Shown in pieces: positions 47,303 to 56,082 of a stretch of DNA of 64,000 nucleotides. The position numbers and the translations under genes were made by a program. Numbering within the stretch: position 1 is the first letter of the stretch; every line of letters begins with the position of its first letter. This DNA is from Planctobacterium marinum. GTDB taxonomy: Bacteria > Pseudomonadota > Gammaproteobacteria > Enterobacterales > Alteromonadaceae. The stretch covers positions 375,300-439,299 of the forward strand of contig NZ_JAJEWQ010000002.1 in NCBI RefSeq assembly GCF_020687805.1, in the 5' to 3' direction. Below the pieces are notes generated by a model. That model made no database searches and was not told where the DNA came from. It was given only the letters and a program-made list of their open reading frames with translations.

Positions 47303-48724
47303 ATGCTTAGTGCGTTTATCTTTGTCGCCTCACTTAAAGTTTGTGGTTTTGTTGAAGACCATAATGGCGCTCCACTGAATAATGCGACAGTAAGGGAGCA
47401 GGCTACTGTGAACACTGTATCTACAGATGCTAAAGGGCAGTTTTGTATCAACCTGACGAATACTGAGTCAGTTTTAACTGTTTGGAAGAATGGCTATTTA
47501 ATCAGTGCAAAAAAAGTTAGAGTAAAACATGACCTTGTTGAGGAGCAGGTCAAAAAAGTTGTTTTTACACTTAGCAGATTACCTGAAAATGATGAAAGAT
47601 ATGAATGGTTAGCATCATTACATTCAGAGATGGGTGAGAATACCCCCACCCATTTTCAGCCATGTGAAAATTGCCACCAAAGAATAACCAGGGAATGGGG
47701 ACAGAGTTCACACGCTAACATCGACAACCAGTCACTTTTCAATAAACTAATAAATTCTGAAAATATTGCACTGCCGACTGCGCAATGTATGTTGTGTCAT
47801 ACACCCGTGAGTTCAAAGTCGGTTGCGTCTATAAGTTGCGATTTTTGCCACAAAATTATTGATGTTGACAGCAGTGATTCACTCTTGCTGGGAAAACAAC
47901 GAATTTCATTTCTAAAACCGCAAGATTCTCAAGTTTTTTTTGGCTCTTTGGATGACGTTGCAAGAGAGCGGGATAGTTTCAATCCACTGTACAAAAAAAG
48001 CGAGTATTGTGCCGCTTGTCACCAGGGACGATTTTGGAAAACAAATATCTACTCTGATTATTCCGAATGGATTGAGAGCCAATATGCAGAGCAAGGAACA
48101 GAGTGTCAATCTTGCCATATGGTTACTGCTGCAAATTATGCGGCTGATCCACACAAGGGAGGTGTGTTTCGAGCATCAGATACATTGTCAAATCATCATT
48201 TTAAAACAGAATTATCTGATGTGGTTAAAGCAATAGAGAGTAAAGTTGAATTTGATAATCAAAGTGATGGGTTATCTATTAGAATAGAGTTAGTTAATCG
48301 CGGAGCTGGTCACAGAGTTCCCGGTGGAAATCCTATGAGACATCTCATTTTGATCATAGACGTGGTGGACAGCAATGGAAAACCTGTGCAGCAGATTAAA
48401 GGAAGTAGGATTCCAAACTGGGTGCGAGGAAACCTACCGGGAAAAGCTGGAAACGCCTATGGCAAAGTACTCGTTGCAAAGACTGGTTATGGCAGAGTCA
48501 GTAAGGTGAACCGTTTATATCCGTCCCCTTTTTGGGTGAATAGTTACATCGAGTCTGATAACAGATTGGCTCCAATGATTCCCGCTGTAGAGTCAATACT
48601 ATTTGAACCGGTTCAAAATGGCCGTATTTCGGTCACGTTACTACTAAGAGAGTTTTATGATGATTGGTTAGGTTTAGGTGAGCCTAAAACCACAACCGTG
48701 TTTTTTCGGGAGTTCAGTTTATGA
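47303..48724 (+). CDS. Pentaheme c-type cytochrome with N-terminal carboxypeptidase-regulatory-like domain
   Basis: 473 residues. Five CxxCH heme sites at residues 121-125, 162-166, 179-183, 236-240 and 268-272. Before them, residues 12-90 form a CarboxypepD_reg-like beta sandwich (KVCGFVEDHNGAPLNNATVREQATVNTVSTDAKGQFCINL). After them comes a beta domain with NRGAGHRVPGGNPMRHLILIIDVVDSNGKPV, seen in multiheme cytochromes of metal reducers and cytochrome c554-like proteins. The signal peptide is odd: MLSAFIFVASLKV is only about 12 residues, without a positive start, and no ribosome binding site precedes the ATG, though an in-frame stop lies just upstream. It overlaps the next gene by ATGA, so the two are coupled. 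Electron transfer at the periplasm or cell surface is inferred. Confidence 0.85.
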   Translation: MLSAFIFVASLKVCGFVEDHNGAPLNNATVREQATVNTVSTDAKGQFCINLTNTESVLTVWKNGYLISAKKVRVKHDLVEEQVKKVVFTLSRLPENDERYEWLASLHSEMGENTPTHFQPCENCHQRITREWGQSSHANIDNQSLFNKLINSENIALPTAQCMLCHTPVSSKSVASISCDFCHKIIDVDSSDSLLLGKQRISFLKPQDSQVFFGSLDDVARERDSFNPLYKKSEYCAACHQGRFWKTNIYSDYSEWIESQYAEQGTECQSCHMVTAANYAADPHKGGVFRASDTLSNHHFKTELSDVVKAIESKVEFDNQSDGLSIRIELVNRGAGHRVPGGNPMRHLILIIDVVDSNGKPVQQIKGSRIPNWVRGNLPGKAGNAYGKVLVAKTGYGRVSKVNRLYPSPFWVNSYIESDNRLAPMIPAVESILFEPVQNGRISVTLLLREFYDDWLGLGEPKTTTVFFREFSL

Positions 48725-51700
48725 AACGCATGTTTATGAGCTTTCTAATGCTTATTTCAAGTCACGTTTTTGCCGAATGGCAACCTACAGGTGGGCCTAT
48801 TGGCGGGCTTGGGTACTATGTACTGATCCATCCAACTGAGTCAAATCAGATGTTTTTGTCGGACAATTTTGCTGGCGTGTTGGTTTCAAACAATGCCGGG
48901 GCTTTATGGACTCCATCTAATAGTGGGATATTGGCCGAAGGGCAAGAAGGGGTAGATATCAATATATTTAGCCTTGCCGTAGATCCCAATAACCCTGAAA
49001 TTCTTTGGGCAGGTACTAAAAGTGAAGGTGACTTTGGCATATTTAAATCTGTTGATGGTGGTGGCACCTGGACCAGAAAAGTTAATGGTATAGACAAGGG
49101 TTTGGCCGGTGAAGAGAACACAAATTTAGTATTTCGTGGGTTTACGGTTGCGCCTGAGAACTCAAACATTGTCTATGCTCAGGCTGAATTACAAACCGGT
49201 GAGGTGGGGAGAACATTTCTTAAAGTTAAGGGGCGTGTCTTTAAAAGTGTAGATGGCGGTGAGAACTGGAGCACCATTTGGACGGGCGACAATCTTGCCC
49301 GCTACCTAATAGTTGATCCTAATAATACGGATACACTTTACCTCTCTACCGGGATTTTTGATGTTGAGGCTGCAAATAGTAATTGCGATGGTAACAGTAT
49401 TGAAGATCTTGGAGGTGAGGGAGTTTTAAAAAGTACCGATGGTGGCGATACCTGGCAAAGTATTAACAATGGTCTTGAAGACCCTTACCTGGGCACTTTA
49501 CGCATGCATCCAACTAATAGCAGTATCCTGTATGCTGGTGGTGTAGCGAACGACGCCTGTCAAAATGAAAATATCCCAATGGTGGGGGGCTATTCCGTAC
49601 ATCCAATGGCGGAAACTCCTGGGAGAGGGTGGCAGTCAATGTTATCAACGGCCCTATATCGACTGTAAATTTTTCGCATTCCAATCCTGATACGTTATAC
49701 GCAGGATTCGAGAACGCTATTTATGTAAGTAAAGACGCTGGTGATACCTGGATTGGGTATAGTAAGGAATCTGGGAAATATGGACCTGCCCGAATAAACG
49801 CAGGAATTCCAATTGACCTGGTCGTTGATCCTGAGGATGAGAACATTGTTTACGTAAATAATTACGGCGGAGGTGTATTTAAATCTTCCGACGGAGGTCA
49901 AACATGGCAAACCTGGAGTCGAGGCTTTTCAGGTGCATCTATTGATGGTTTAAAAGCAAATGCAGATGGTGATATTGTATACGCGGTTGGATTGAGTGGG
50001 CCGTTTCGTTCTGAACAGTATGGTAATGATTGGCAAGGTATAGTAACTGGCGAAGCCAGCAGTCTTTTTCAAACGTTTGGCGTTGGAATTAACCCCGTAA
50101 ATCCCGACATTGTTCTCGTGTCGGACAAATTCAACGGGACGTTATATTACAGCGCTGATTCCGGTGACACGTTTTCTCTTGTATTGCAACATCATTTAGA
50201 TGAAGTTGAAGGAGGATTCAATAATATCGAATTTGCTCCTTCAAATGAAAGTTACGTTTATGCAACTTTGGCATCCAATCGTAAAAATCAGAGTATTTCC
50301 GGGAGTGTAATTTACCGTTCAGACAATGGTGGTGTGAGTTTCAACGCTATCAACACAGAGGATTTGTTTTCGAATCTGTATATCAATGACTTGCATGTGG
50401 ATATAAACAATCACTTAAATATTTATGTTGCTGCTTCAGATTTAAATCCAGGTGATGATGAGCACCTGGGGGGCTTGTATAAGTCAGTTGATGGCGGGGA
50501 GAGCTTTTTTAAAATACTGGATAATTCTAATATTGGTGCAATTACCATAACTGACGACCGCAGGGTCATAGCGGGTAGCCTGTACACTGGAGTTTTAGAA
50601 AGCAGTGATGCTTATTCGGCAGAATCATTCGCTGATGTTAGCTGGAGAGGACCATATTTTACTCAACCTGGAAATGAAGACTGTGTTACTGACCTCGTTT
50701 CGCAGGGAAATACAGTATATTTAGCTGAGGCATACAATGGTGTATTTGTTTCGAATGATTATGGCTCAACCTGGTCCGAATTCCCTTCCTCTGGTATGCC
50801 GGGATTAACCAAATATGCAGCAAACAAACTGGCGATAGCCAATTATGTGTTATATGTGGGAACTAATGGTGGTGGCGTATTTAGGCACGCTATAGGCGAT
50901 TCAGATATTTCTCCTGATGCATTCGAATTTTCTCCCCAATACGATGTTGCTGTCTCAACCGATTTATTATCGAATTCAATTACCGTGACGGGTATTTCTG
51001 GCGTAGCTACCATTTCAATCGAAAATGGGGAATATAGAGTAAATGAAGGCGATTTTACAACTGAGCGTGGTTTCGTGGACAATGGGGACATCGTACAGAT
51101 ACAGTTGCGCTCAAGTGAAGAAATGAATAAAGAGGTACAAGCAACTCTGACTGTTGGAGACCGGAGCGAAACCTTTACTGCAACTACGATATCGCAGGAA
51201 GTAACAGAATTTGTTCCTCTTGACTATGATGGTGATGGTATTGCAGATGTTTCTATTCGCAGATCTTCAAATTATTTTCAGTATGCACTCAGTTCATCTT
51301 CAGGGCAGATAATGAGGAGTGAATTTGGGAAAGACTCCAGAGACATTCCTGTTTCAGGAGATTTTGATGGCGATGGAATTGCAGACATTGCCGTCAGGCG
51401 TCCGTCAAATTTCTATTGGTATATAATCAATAGCTCAGGATCAAACTTCAACTCAGAAATGGCTGACGGTATCCAACGTATCCAATTTGGAAAAAGTGCC
51501 GATGATATTCCTGTACCTTCGGATTACGACGGTGATGGTATCACTGACATTGCTGTCCGAAGACCTTCCAATAAAACTTGGTATATTTTGAATAGCTCTG
51601 ATGGTGAAATTCAACGAGTGGCCTTTGGGAGCGAAGCTACTGATATTCCTATTCCGGCAGACTATGATGGTGATGGTAAAGCGGATGTTGCCGTCAGAAG

Positions 51701-52157
51701 ACCCTCTACCTTTATGTGGTATATAAAAAATAGTTCCGGAACGAATTTCAATTCTGAAAGAGGGGATGGAATACAACGTGTTCAGTTCGGAAAAAATACC
51801 GATGATATCCCTGTTCCTGCAGATTATGATGGTGATGGTATCGCAGACATCGCAGTTAGAAGACCTTCAAATAAAATGTGGTATATTTTGAATAGTTCTG
51901 ACAACGCAATACAACGAGTTGCATTTGGAAGCCAGGCATCAGATATTCCCGTCCCTGCAGATTATGATGGTGATGGGCGTGCCGATGTTGCAGTAAGGAG
52001 GTCTTCAACTTATTTCTGGTACATCAAAAATAGTTCAGATACAAATTTTAACTCTGATCTACAAGATGGTATTCAGCGAATACAGTTTGGCCATAATATT
52101 GGGGATGTGCCACATGCTGCCCCAATCATTACCAGAATGAGAATGGTTAATAGATAG
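48721..52157 (+). pseudogene. Secreted BNR-repeat plus FG-GAP-repeat protein, frameshifted at a G6 run
   Basis: One gene in two frames. Frame one (48721-49668) has a signal peptide (MKRMFMSFLMLISSHVFA) and BNR/sialidase-type repeats (FKSVDGGGTW, FKSVDGGENW, LKSTDGGDTW). At the G-run 49584-49589 the frame must step back one base to read GGLFRTSNGGNSWERVAVNVING and continue to 52157; one more G would restore a protein of about 1145 residues. More BNR units (SKDAGDTW, KSSDGGQTW, SNDYGSTW) predict a beta-propeller of the sortilin/VPS10 kind. Residues about 820 to the end hold six FG-GAP-type units with DYDGDGxxD loops. It is extracellular or surface-bound and coupled to the cytochrome gene. The break may be real, a -1 frameshift site (GGGGGGC) or a sequencing error. 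Confidence 0.8.
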
Positions 52158-52158
52158 T

Positions 52159-52740
52159 CTACTTAATACCGCAATAACACCCATTGGCATCCAGCGGGAT
52201 GGTTGCTCCTCCGTAACCTGTCTCGCCATGTGATTGCTTAATAAAGGTTTCTACCAGGCCCTGACCTGCGCTGCAAAAAAATCCGGTGGCATAAGGGCCG
52301 AGATAAGTGAGCTGACCATGTTGGTCGTAAACCGCAACTGCGGGGGTTACCGGCAGTCGTTTTGTCATTTCAGGCAAGCCGGAGATGTCTAGTTGCAGAT
52401 TGGTTTTGCCTTGTTGTTCGGCCAGTAATTTAACACTGTGAATGTGGGATTGTGCTATCCATTCGCAGGTGCAATTCCCCTGACTGAAATGCACGACTTT
52501 GTTTTTTAACTCGCCCACTTCAGCACTCAACCAACCGCTAAATGCCTGATCAAAATCCGTTGCCGCCGAATACTGGATGAAGGTGCCATCAGCATCGAAA
52601 TCTCGGGATTTGGAAAAGGTGAAGGAAAACACCAGTGCTAAACACAGCACACACCAAAGCGCTACCAGCCAGTAAATCAGCCTTTCTCTTGTCATTGTGC
52701 CGCGCAGCAAGCTAGCACTTTGGTCTAATGGTGGTTTCAA
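52159..52740 (-). CDS. DUF6436-like membrane-anchored thioredoxin-fold protein
   Basis: 193 residues; an internal ATG (MTRERLIYW, residue 16) may be the true start. One membrane helix ([22 protein letters not shown]) is followed by a periplasmic domain with [10 protein letters not shown] in place of a CxxC redox site, then [28 protein letters not shown] with the cis-Pro, and VETFIK. It ends GCYCGIK. The pattern fits a thioredoxin-like fold of the DUF6436 type; the function is unknown. It faces the BNR gene tail to tail with one base between stops, which marks the right edge of the AT-rich accessory region. Confidence 0.7.
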   Translation of the reverse strand: MKPPLDQSASLLRGTMTRERLIYWLVALWCVLCLALVFSFTFSKSRDFDADGTFIQYSAATDFDQAFSGWLSAEVGELKNKVVHFSQGNCTCEWIAQSHIHSVKLLAEQQGKTNLQLDISGLPEMTKRLPVTPAVAVYDQHGQLTYLGPYATGFFCSAGQGLVETFIKQSHGETGYGGATIPLDANGCYCGIK

Positions 52741-52821
52741 GGTTTTGATCTACACTCTAAAACTATCAGTATACAACGAATTAAATTTCAAAGAATTTCG
52801 ACAGACCCCTACAGGAACGCC

Positions 52822-54303
52822 ATGAAAACTGATTATCTCGACCGGGCCCACAACATTTTTAAAATGGTATTATTCGGTCAGGCTTTACTATCCCTGGTTA
52901 TCGCAATATTTACCAACACCTGGGGCGAAGCCGTATTGGGCAGTGTAATTATTCTGTCACTGCCACTGATGCTGATTTACGCCAATCCTCATGCACGGAT
53001 CACCCGCATTGTTATCGGTATTGCGATCCAGTTGTTTGCGGCACTTCACATTCAGCAATCCTATGGTCTGCCAGAAATGCATTTTGAAATTTTTGCAGTC
53101 CTGGCATTCACCGTTTTGTACCGTGACTGGCAGGTGGTCGCGGCGTCAGTGGCAACGGTTGCGGTGCATCATATCATCTTTTTCGTTTTACAAAGTAGCG
53201 GGGCACCGGTGTATGTGTTTTTGCCGGAGTATGTCAAATTTTACATTTTGGTGATCCACGCCGGGTTTGCTGTGGCTGAGGGAGCCGTACTTATCTGGAT
53301 ATCCAACATCAGTAAACGCGAAGCCGAATTTAGCGACAGTATTATCGAGTCAGTGAGCGAAATGCTCAAGGACGAACGATTTGTTGATTTAACCGTGGAG
53401 CTGGACCAAAACAACAAAGACCTGACTCCTTTTATTAATATGGTAACGGCTTTCAGAGGCCTGTCTGGCGAAGCAAAACAAATTTCAAATCAGGTGGCTG
53501 AAATGAGTCAGCGCGTCTCGAAAAATACGCGTCATATTACCGCGTTGTCCAGCAGCAATATGGACCAGGTTCACCAGATTGCCTCCGCCACGGAACAGTT
53601 AGCGGTTACCAACGAAGAGGTTGCACGTCGCACCCAGGACGTCAATACCCTGTCTCACGCTGCACGCAACGAGACCGACAAGGCCGCGTCAGCTATTGAT
53701 AAGGCGGTGTCTGAAGTGAATATACTCAACAATGAATTACGTCAAACCGGGGCAAAGGTCAATCAACTGGCAGAGCGCAGCGCAAAGATAGAAACTGTTA
53801 TGGAGTCCATACGCGCTATCTCTGACCAAACTAATCTGCTGGCATTAAATGCCGCCATTGAGTCAGCCAGGGCGGGTGAGCATGGTCGGGGGTTTGCTGT
53901 GGTGGCTGACGAAGTCAGACAACTGGCCATAAAAACCCGGGAAAATACGGAATCGATATCGGGCATTACCAGTGGTTTGATTGAAGACGCCGACGCCTCA
54001 GTTGTCGCCATGACTGAAAGCATCACTATGGTGGAAAATGTGGTTAACATTGCGTCTGATTCCAAAGACATCATGGTTGAAGCGAATCGTGCCATTGAAG
54101 AACTGGCTGATAATATGGAGTCAGTGGCCGACGCTGTGCAGGAGCAAACCTCGGTATCAGCAGCAATCTCTAAATCCCTGCAGTTGTTAAGCGATAATAC
54201 CGAAATGCAAAGTAAGGAAGTTCAGGAAAATACCAATGATATCGAAGGACTACTAGAAAGCGCCAATCGGTTAGAAAAGCGCCTGGATCGGTTTAAGTGC
54301 TAA
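52822..54303 (+). CDS. Methyl-accepting chemotaxis protein with a multi-helix membrane sensor
   Basis: 493 residues. Residues 14-190 are six membrane helices without a large periplasmic domain; the conserved stretch [37 protein letters not shown] is shared by a family of chemoreceptors with an integral membrane sensor rich in His. The cytoplasmic part (about 230-490) is a full signalling hairpin with tip [35 protein letters not shown]. No HAMP domain is evident. Its signal may lie within the membrane, for example a redox or membrane state; this is inference. It is divergent from the DUF6436-like gene. Confidence 0.92.
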   Translation: MKTDYLDRAHNIFKMVLFGQALLSLVIAIFTNTWGEAVLGSVIILSLPLMLIYANPHARITRIVIGIAIQLFAALHIQQSYGLPEMHFEIFAVLAFTVLYRDWQVVAASVATVAVHHIIFFVLQSSGAPVYVFLPEYVKFYILVIHAGFAVAEGAVLIWISNISKREAEFSDSIIESVSEMLKDERFVDLTVELDQNNKDLTPFINMVTAFRGLSGEAKQISNQVAEMSQRVSKNTRHITALSSSNMDQVHQIASATEQLAVTNEEVARRTQDVNTLSHAARNETDKAASAIDKAVSEVNILNNELRQTGAKVNQLAERSAKIETVMESIRAISDQTNLLALNAAIESARAGEHGRGFAVVADEVRQLAIKTRENTESISGITSGLIEDADASVVAMTESITMVENVVNIASDSKDIMVEANRAIEELADNMESVADAVQEQTSVSAAISKSLQLLSDNTEMQSKEVQENTNDIEGLLESANRLEKRLDRFKC

Positions 54304-54324
54304 TCCTGCGTTTTACGCTGCGAC

Positions 54325-54543
54325 TTACTTACGCCCGGTGAAAGGCAATTTCCCCATAATGACCACATAGTAGGCAAAGCCCCCCAGCAGTGAAAATATC
54401 ACCGTGCTGATCCCTATTTCCCGCCATTGCGCTGTGTACAGATTGTAAAACAAAAAAGCGATCACCATCAGGGTAGGGCTGGCACACAGTGCAATCATTA
54501 CCCTTACGTTGGGGGGCAGTTTTTTAGTGTTTTTCTCTGACAT
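54325..54543 (-). CDS. Small two-helix membrane protein
   Basis: 72 residues from ATG 54543 (MSEKNTKKLPPNVRVMIALC); an upstream start at 54609 is less likely. There are two hydrophobic helices, VRVMIALCASPTLMVIAFLFYNLY and IGISTVIFSLLGGFAYYVVIM, with a short charged loop. I do not recognise a family. It faces the chemoreceptor gene tail to tail with 21 bp between. Confidence 0.6.
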   Translation of the reverse strand: MSEKNTKKLPPNVRVMIALCASPTLMVIAFLFYNLYTAQWREIGISTVIFSLLGGFAYYVVIMGKLPFTGRK

Positions 54544-54903
54544 TAAATTCCCTGAAATCCGGTTGTACTCATCGATACTAGGGTACGTTGCAAGCGCTAT
54601 TTTATCCACTCTTGTTTCGAACAGGGAGCAATTAGCAAATTTTAAACGGATCTGTTTACCGGCAGTGTTAAATTGTTATTACCAGTATTCAATATTCGTG
54701 TTCCTCGTGGCTCGGCCAGCTGTCTTGATACCACTATCTCCAACCTCTCCACTTAAAAATTAATGCGTCAACCATTAAAACTTCGTTTTCTGGTGCAAAC
54801 CATCCAAGCCTATAACCAATTGAAATTATTAATTAAAATCTGATCTGTTTTGGTTTTAATAAACAGTTTCCAAACCAATGATTTACAATTGGTAAATAAT
54901 TGG
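54544..54903. other. AT-rich non-coding region before the alginate operon
   Basis: About 360 bp without a gene. It contains several AATTGGT-like words (for example 54818-54824 and 54889-54895) near the promoter described next. They may be part of an operator array. Confidence 0.35.
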
Positions 54904-54932
54904 TTGACAAAATGGTAATACAAAAATAAAGT
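54904..54932 (+). promoter_or_regulatory. Promoter of the alginate operon with a GntR/FadR-like operator
   Basis: TTGACA (54904-54909) and TAAAGT (54927-54932) are 17 bp apart. Between them TGGTAATACAA (54913-54923) fits the TNGTNNNACNA pattern of FadR-subfamily GntR operators. TGGTTGACAA (54901-54910), a looser copy, overlaps the -35. FadR-like repressors commonly control alginate genes in marine gammaproteobacteria. The leader to the first ATG is about 235 nt. Confidence 0.55.
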
Positions 54933-55173
54933 TTAATTAAGGGCGGAGTGGTAACTGTTAGCTGGTAACCATCTACCCTCTTACAAGTGGTCAACTTGTC
55001 CGGCATTTTTGACTGAATGTTGACAAGAACAGAGGACAAACCTGGAAAGAAGTTTTCCAGGAAACTTTTTAAACTCTCTGGCCTTGAATGAAATAATTGG
55101 GATGCGACTGCAGCTACGTCCGTGGCATCCGGGGTGATTACAATCACCTGCAACCAAAACTCAGGAGTGATTC

Positions 55174-56052
55174 ATGTCTAAACCAACTATTGGTTTTATC
55201 GGTCTGGGCCTTATGGGCAGCAATATGGTAGAGAACCTGCAAAAAAAAGGGTATGACCTGATTGTGATGGACCTTAACAAAGATGCGGTTGCCCAGTGTG
55301 TTGCCAGAGGAGCCCGCACTGTTGAGACGGCTCAGGACCTGGCCGCAGGCGCAGATATTGTAATGTTATGTTTGACGACCTCTGACATTGTCGAAAACGT
55401 TATCTACGGTGAAGCGGGTATTTTAGCGGGAATAAAAAGCGGTTCGACACTGATTGACTTTGGCACCTCGATTCCGGCTTCTACCCGCAAGATTGGCGCC
55501 GATTTGGCTAAAAAAGGCGTAGGCATGATCGACGCACCACTGGGTCGCACACCAGCCCATGCAAAAGATGGTCTGCTCAATATTATGGCATCAGGCGAGC
55601 TTGAAACCTTTAACAAGGTTAAGCCTGTACTGGAAGACCAGGGTGAAAACGTTTTTTATCTCGGCGCATTAGGCTCAGGTCACACAACAAAATTGATTAA
55701 CAATTTTATGGGCATGACCACGGTTTGTGCCATGTCTCAGGCCTTTGCTGTCGCTGAGCGTGCTGGTGTTGATAAGCAACAACTGTTTGACATCATGTCA
55801 ACCGGCCCATCCAGTTCTCCGTTTATGCAGTTTTGCAAAAACTATGCGGTTGATAACGTCAGTGACCTGGGCTTTTCTATTTCTAACGCCAACAAAGATT
55901 TGCACTACTTTGTACAGATGTTATCTGACCTTGGCACCGAGTCAAAAATCGCGGAAGGCTCATCTGGTTATCTACAGGCCGCATTCGACGCGGGTATGGG
56001 CCGGGGCAATGTGCCGGAAATCTTTGATTACTTTTGCAAGTTAGAAAAGTAA
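55174..56052 (+). CDS. DEH reductase (3-hydroxyisobutyrate dehydrogenase family)
   Basis: 292 residues. Rossmann start IGFIGLGLMGSNMVENLQKKGYDLIVMDLNKD (GxGxxG at 9-14), catalytic-loop DAPLGRTPAHAKDGLLNIMASG, and active-site Lys in GHTTKLINNFMGM, all typical of beta-hydroxyacid dehydrogenases. In alginate clusters this family member reduces 4-deoxy-L-erythro-5-hexoseulose uronate (DEH) to 2-keto-3-deoxygluconate (KDG) with NAD(P)H. The assignment depends on position: it opens an operon with two alginate lyases, KdgF, KdgK and Eda. AGGAG before ATG 55174. Confidence 0.85.
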   Translation: MSKPTIGFIGLGLMGSNMVENLQKKGYDLIVMDLNKDAVAQCVARGARTVETAQDLAAGADIVMLCLTTSDIVENVIYGEAGILAGIKSGSTLIDFGTSIPASTRKIGADLAKKGVGMIDAPLGRTPAHAKDGLLNIMASGELETFNKVKPVLEDQGENVFYLGALGSGHTTKLINNFMGMTTVCAMSQAFAVAERAGVDKQQLFDIMSTGPSSSPFMQFCKNYAVDNVSDLGFSISNANKDLHYFVQMLSDLGTESKIAEGSSGYLQAAFDAGMGRGNVPEIFDYFCKLEK

Positions 56053-56082
56053 TTTGGTGTCCTTGGTTCAGAAGGGGTGATT

